A DNA stretch of 64,000 nt, taken from Prunella strophiata. Its lineage: Eukaryota; Chordata; Aves; Passeriformes; Prunellidae. This document shows, piece by piece, positions 47,201-53,200 of the stretch. The stretch spans positions 18,880,608-18,944,607 of the forward strand of contig JAZBQD010000001.1 in NCBI GenBank assembly GCA_036583965.1, read 5' to 3'. Made by a program: the position numbers and the translations under genes. Position 1 is the first letter of the stretch. The number at the start of each line of letters is the position of its first letter. A model generated the notes under the pieces. That model did no database searches and had not been told where the DNA came from. It saw only the letters and a list, made by a program, of their open reading frames with translations.

Positions 47201-50200
47201 TGGAGCAGAAAATCCTGAGTGTGTAAGGATATTAAAACCAGGGCATATCTCCCTTAAACCCTCTCTTCTTGGCTTAGGTTTAATTCACTGGAACTGTCTT
47301 CAAGGCTTAGGTAACCCGAGAAGCTGGAGCTGGGAAATTGAAAGCAGGGATGTCTAAAGCTGGAGCAGGGAGAGTGTGAACTGACTGTGACCTCCAAATC
47401 TCTGCCTGGACACCTGTTTGGAGGCCAAGAGTTTAAAATTGCCTCCCAGAAATAGATGGAATGTTCTTTTCAAGATCTGCACAAGTACTTGTAGAGCCAG
47501 CTTGGCACTCAGCAGTCTTGTTGTGTCATTGACATTGGATTTTGAAACAATTTCTCTCTCACCTGTGATAACTGGATCCTTTGATTCTTTCTGTTTGGTA
47601 TTTATAGGAAAATATTTACATGTTCAGCCACACCTGCTCTGTTTTCTGGATTTTTCCCTCCTTTTCCACTCAGAGATGAGTTAATCTCTCACACATGTCT
47701 TGGGACAGCCTGAAAAATCAGAGTTTTTCTATTTGATATGCGCAGTCAGAAACTCCAGTAAAATCCCATCTGGGAGTCTCAGGCTTTTCACCTTTGAAAC
47801 CAATTAGTTTTTCAATTGACTTCAGTAAATTTTGCATGAGCCTTGGTTTGGTTAAATGGAGATTCCTCCTGCCAGAGCCAGCCAGGTGAGCATCATTTTG
47901 CACAGATCCCACATTCTCATGATTTTGCTGCCATGCCTTTCTCTTTGCACCTTGCAGCAGTTGTGTTTTGACTGATTGAGGACTGGGATCACCATGGCAG
48001 GACTTCCACTGGCATCTCCCACATCCCAAAGGGACCAGCAGGGCTCATGGGATGTCACAGAAGAAGGAAATTGTATTTCAGGGCAGCTGAGTCAGTTGGA
48101 GCAGTTGGGAGGCATCCAGGGATGCTGGGGAGCCAGCTGGTGTCACTGCGAGGTCACTGTCAGCTCTCAGAGGTCTTGGACATTGGAAAAGCTTGTTTGT
48201 GACAGGAAAAATGCAAATTCTAGCTGGAAAGGAGGGCAAGATAACCCCTCAGGGCATATTCCCATTTGGCATCTGAGGAGCAAAAATCAGCAAAGCCCAG
48301 CATGGTTTGACTCAAGTCCTTCCAGTCTTCCCAGTCAGGAGCTTTCAGTGGCTGACTGGTGTGAGCAATATTCCCCTGGTTATGGAGAGTGAGGGAAATT
48401 AAATGTCAGAACTGGTTACTTACAGTTATTTTGAGCTTCTTCAAGTCCACAGATCAATAATATGAAAAGGAGTTTGCTGTTGAGAGAAAAACTCTCCCTT
48501 TTCAGCCCCTGCAGAAGCCTTGATGAGCTCCAAGATGACTGAGTCAATTTGGAACATTTGGTGTGAGTGGGGTTCATTTGTAGGTGAAGCAGAAGAAACT
48601 CTTTTGAGATCAGTTTACACGAGTGCTTGCCCAATTCCCACTGCTGTCATCTGGAATTTTGAGCAGATAATATCAAGGATGAGTTTAATGATAAAATTTG
48701 TCTTAAAATTTTTGTGTGCTGGAGGCATCCCCTGTTAATGATGTGAGGGGAAATTTGGGAGGAATTCAGCTTTCCCTGTGTTCAGCATTTGTGTACAAGT
48801 TCCCTTTTTAAGCTGAAATTACTCCCAAAGCACTTCTACCACTGTGCTGTATGAGGAAAAAGACATTTTGCTTTTTCCTGCATTAAGAACTTGGAAGAAG
48901 AAAGTTTGCTAGATTAAAAGTGGTGAAAAAATACAAGGATTGTTATTTTTTTAAAAAGGAAAGTTGGGAGTACAGGTTTGTCTAGAAATGGAAATTAGAC
49001 TTTAAAAAGTTTTCTAAAGTGGCATTTTAGTAATTAATACTTTTAGCTACTAATTTTTTTATTACAGATGCTGGATTCATTGTGCTGAGAATTTTACAGC
49101 CCGTTGTGCTGTCACTCATTCAATTAAAACATTTCAGTTATTTGGTGATTTTTTTAACAGACTCTTAGTTCTGACTTCTGAAATATTTGGGGATTTTACA
49201 GCAGAAGACAAATTTCCAGAGAAAATCAAGTGAGAGAAATGCCAATGGCCATCCCCATCTCTGCAGAGCTCCTGCTGCTCTTCCCAACAATCATGTTGTG
49301 TAAAGAAATGAGTGGTCCCAGTCTTTTATGGGATCTTTTTTCCAATCAAGTGAATCACCATGGAAGAACATGGGGAAATTCTAAAACTGCAGAATTATTT
49401 CATGGAGCTCTTAGGTTTGCATGGAAAAGGAGCATTCAGAGCCTGTTTAAATGAATGGTTTAAATACTCTTCCTCAAATTTCACTGCACTCGCCATGAAT
49501 TTATTGACTGATCAAACCCCAGGCCTTAATTACATAAAACAACAAAGATAAATCAAGCACTTGAGTATGTGAAGATATCAGTAATATCTTCATCGTTTCC
49601 TGCAGATTTATTATCTTCTTTTAAGTATCACATCAACTTCTTCATCATAAATTGTCCTTGTTAGTGCTTTGATCCCAGGAGCTGAGAGCAAGCCCAGCTC
49701 TGAGGCCAGGCAGTTAGCAGAGCACTGGGAGGCTGCTGTTGGAAATCAGAAGAACAGGCTGTGTTTTATTGATCTGGTGGTGTCTAACATCACTCACCAT
49801 TGATCTGCCCTTGGCTAGACCAGGAAAAATTAGCAATGGCTTCATTATGGATTGGTGGCCTCCCAAGAGCTCACATTCCTCAGCAGATCTGTGATTTGTG
49901 TGGAGCTTTCAGAGGAGGCCCAAGTTGTCAATCACAGGAGAAGTTCACATTTATTTCACATTTATTTATTTCAGTAATTACAGAGTGGGTTAACTTGGGG
50001 ACCTGCCTCCAGTTGGTTTTTCTGTTGATTGTGTTTCCTTCACCAATTAACTTTTTTTCCTTAGTTGCTTTTTTATAATTATCTGCCCCTGAAAAAGTGG
50101 TTGCTTTGCTTATCCAATTCTACTGAAAATACATTTGAAAGGATGTGGAAAGCAGAAACCTTTGGAATCTCTAGAATTTTATTTTTAGCATCAAAACAAT

Positions 50201-53200
50201 TTCTTAGAGGTCACCCTGAGGTCTTGACGAAATTTCCAAAAAAAGGTCCATACTTTTTGGTCATTCAGGCACAATCTTTAATGCAAAGCCTTTTAGAGTT
50301 TGTTTTCTAAAAAAAATTTCAGATTTCTCCTTCCCAATGTACTTCATAAAAACCCAAACATTGGGAAATGACAAAATCCTTTGAAAAAGCCTGGATTGCT
50401 GCTGGCACTTCCTGTTTTGTCCCACTGCAGCACCTTGGAGTAATTCCCCTTTTAACTTCAGGCTGCTGCTCCATTTTCTGGGATCTGTTTGAAATAAAAG
50501 CTTCATTTTTTCCACTATAATTCCTGTTACTATGGGGGTGGTGAATGGGGAAATCAATAGAGCTCAGAATTAAGCTCAGTAAAAAGAATTGCTTTAACTA
50601 AAACATGAGTTCCCCATCAGATTACAAATATCTTTTGAGGATTCCTGATGGAAAATTTGAATGAATTATGAAGCAGCCAGAGCAAAAAAAAAAAAAAAGA
50701 AATATCTATTTCAGTGAATTAAATATATGTACAGTCAGGAGCCACCAAGAAAGTGTTTCTGGACAGATGATGTGTTCATCAGAAGAGAGTTTGGTGAAGA
50801 ATGGGTTAACTCTGGGACCTGCCTCCAGTTGGTTTTTCTCTTGATTCTGGCATGTTTCCTTCACAAATTAACGAGTTTTCCTCAGTTGCTTTTTATAATT
50901 ATCTACCCCTGAAAAAGTGGTTGCTTTGCTTATCCATTCTACTAAAAATACCTTGAAAGGATGTGGAAGGCAGAAACCTGGTTAAATGGTTGAAGAGGTA
51001 AATTTTAACAGGAGAGTAGATCTATGTGAGAAAAGATAAAGCTTTTGAGTGCTGTATAATGTGGTGTGAGATTCTAAAGTTCCTCAGGTGTTACTAAACA
51101 AGTAGTTTAGTGACTAAGTAGACCAGAAATAACTCTGAGGGGATGTACCACAGTGTTAATATGCATGCTAATTAATCAAAACTACAGATTTGATTTACAG
51201 TGGGGGATTAGCTCAGCAAACCAGACCAGGCTGGGAGAAGGGAGACCCTGGAGCTGGGAATCAGCAATATTGGCTGTTAGTGCTGTTCTCGCCCTGTTGG
51301 CCATCAAACCATGGCAGTTCCAGCTCGGACACTGATTTCTCTGCATTCCTTGCCCACCTCCCTGGTTGTGTCCCCCAGATCAGCCCCCTGAGGCCGCAGA
51401 GACCCAAGAGCCAGGTGCTGAGCGTGATGTCCAGCGAGCGGCGATTCTCCGTGTCCCCGGGGCCACCCAGCTCCCAGCTGACCCCACCCCCCATCACCCC
51501 TCGGACCAAACTCCTCTTCAGCATCCAGCCCAGTAAGTCTTCTCTCTGAAATAAATTCCTTTTGAGTGTGGAAATGTATTTTCCTGAGCATTTCTTCACA
51601 CCCTGGGTTGAGTTTCGCCATCACCAGGGTATTTCTTGCACTGGGTATTGATGCCTCAGGTTCAGCTTTTCTATTTTTCACATTCTGTGCTGCTTTAGTG
51701 TGTGGGGCTGGGCTTCATGTCAGGGGATGGTGAGCTCTGTGCACAGAGCAGGGAGACAAAACAATTCCTGCTCCAGCTGGGCACCAAGGACAAATGATCC
51801 AAATCTCAGCCCAGGAGCACAAACAGCGTGGGCTGAGGAGAGAAAAACAAGCAGGGTGGGACTGCAGGGGCTAAAGCTGGGATGGGACAATGAACTCCAA
51901 GGTGCAAATGGAGCAGAGCTGATCCCAGTGAGAGACCCCGTGCCTGGTTGTGCATTTTGGGACCATTTTGGTTCATCTTGGGTGCAGCCCTGGCTGGGCT
52001 CTGGTGCTGCCCAAGGTGGATCCATGGAGGAGATCCTTTGAATAAATCCCTGCTTTATTCTTTAGCTCTGTCCAGCCTCTGTTCTGGGTCAGTCTTCACA
52101 AGACATCAGTATTACTTAACCTCTTACCTTTGCCAGCAAAAAATTAATTCAGTGTTTTACAAAAGCAAACAGAATCATTGCACTGAGACAGTTTCTTTCC
52201 AAGTAATCATTAACAATTAATTAGGTGTAGAGTAACAGTCAAAATTCATGTTGTACTTGATCCCATATTGAGTGTTTTGGAGCATAAAGGCTTAAAAAGC
52301 AATATTTTTTGTAATTGTACATGAAAAAAACTTCTCTTTGATATGTTATGAGTACAAGCCAGAAGGGAAAATAAAGGTCAGGCTTTTTGAAGTAGTTTTT
52401 GTTTGACATTGACATCTATCACTCAGCTCTTCTGTAAAGTATCATGTTTGCTTCAGTCTGCAGCAAACCCTATTGCAGAGCTGGGTGTAATCCAACACCT
52501 ATTTCTTTCCCAGTGCTCTTTCCCAAAACCTGTTATTCAGAGTTTGCAGCTGCCAGCGTGTGACAAAAAAGCAAAAAAAGATATTTTTGTTACATGTCCC
52601 CAAATTCTACTCCAGTAGTCAAGAGTTCAGTGTTAGTAAGGAGGAGAAGAGATGATAGGTCTTCAGAAAAAAAATCTTTTCCATCAAGGTCACTGCTTTA
52701 TTTACTGGTTTTGGTACTTCAATTTTTTTCTCTTAAACAGTCAGACACCCAAAGCAAATATTTTGATTACAATGCACTCGTAACTCTCACCTTCCTTTAC
52801 AATTTTATAGCCAGAAACTAAAAACTAAAAATGCTGAAAAACTGGGAATACAGAGAACTGTTACTATGGGGATATATACTCCTGCAAAAGATATTTCAGT
52901 TGGATTTTTTGATCATATGTACATTTTATTAACACTTAATTTTATTCCTCTTTTTTAAAAGTATCTGAAGTTACCAGGTATTTCTGAGAATATTTTTGTG
53001 CTAGAGATTGGTGGGTGTTACATAAAATAGGATCAGCTTATTGCACCAATCCAGAATCATTTCAGGAATTGCAGTGATAATTTTTTTTAGGAATTCCAAG
53101 GATAAAGAAGTTTCTTCAGAGCCCAAATTGGCTACAAGCAGTTAATGGGTTGCTAAGCAATCCTGGCTGCCTGTTAGCTGGCACTTGAGGAGAAGGGAGT

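Larger units (their letters stand above)
46797..51378. other. Intron 16
   Basis: It is bracketed by an 88-bp direct repeat (46890-46977 and 51118-51205) and also contains a 175-bp direct duplication (49986-50160 and 50802-50978). Poly-A occurs at about 50685-50698. The rest is unique AT-rich sequence. No CR1 was recognised. Confidence 0.9.

Noticed and set aside
51203..51275. ggggattagctcag resembling the 5' end of a tRNA-Ala gene
   Set aside because: No matching acceptor stem, anticodon arm or GGTTCGA-type T-arm follows, so no cloverleaf can be drawn.
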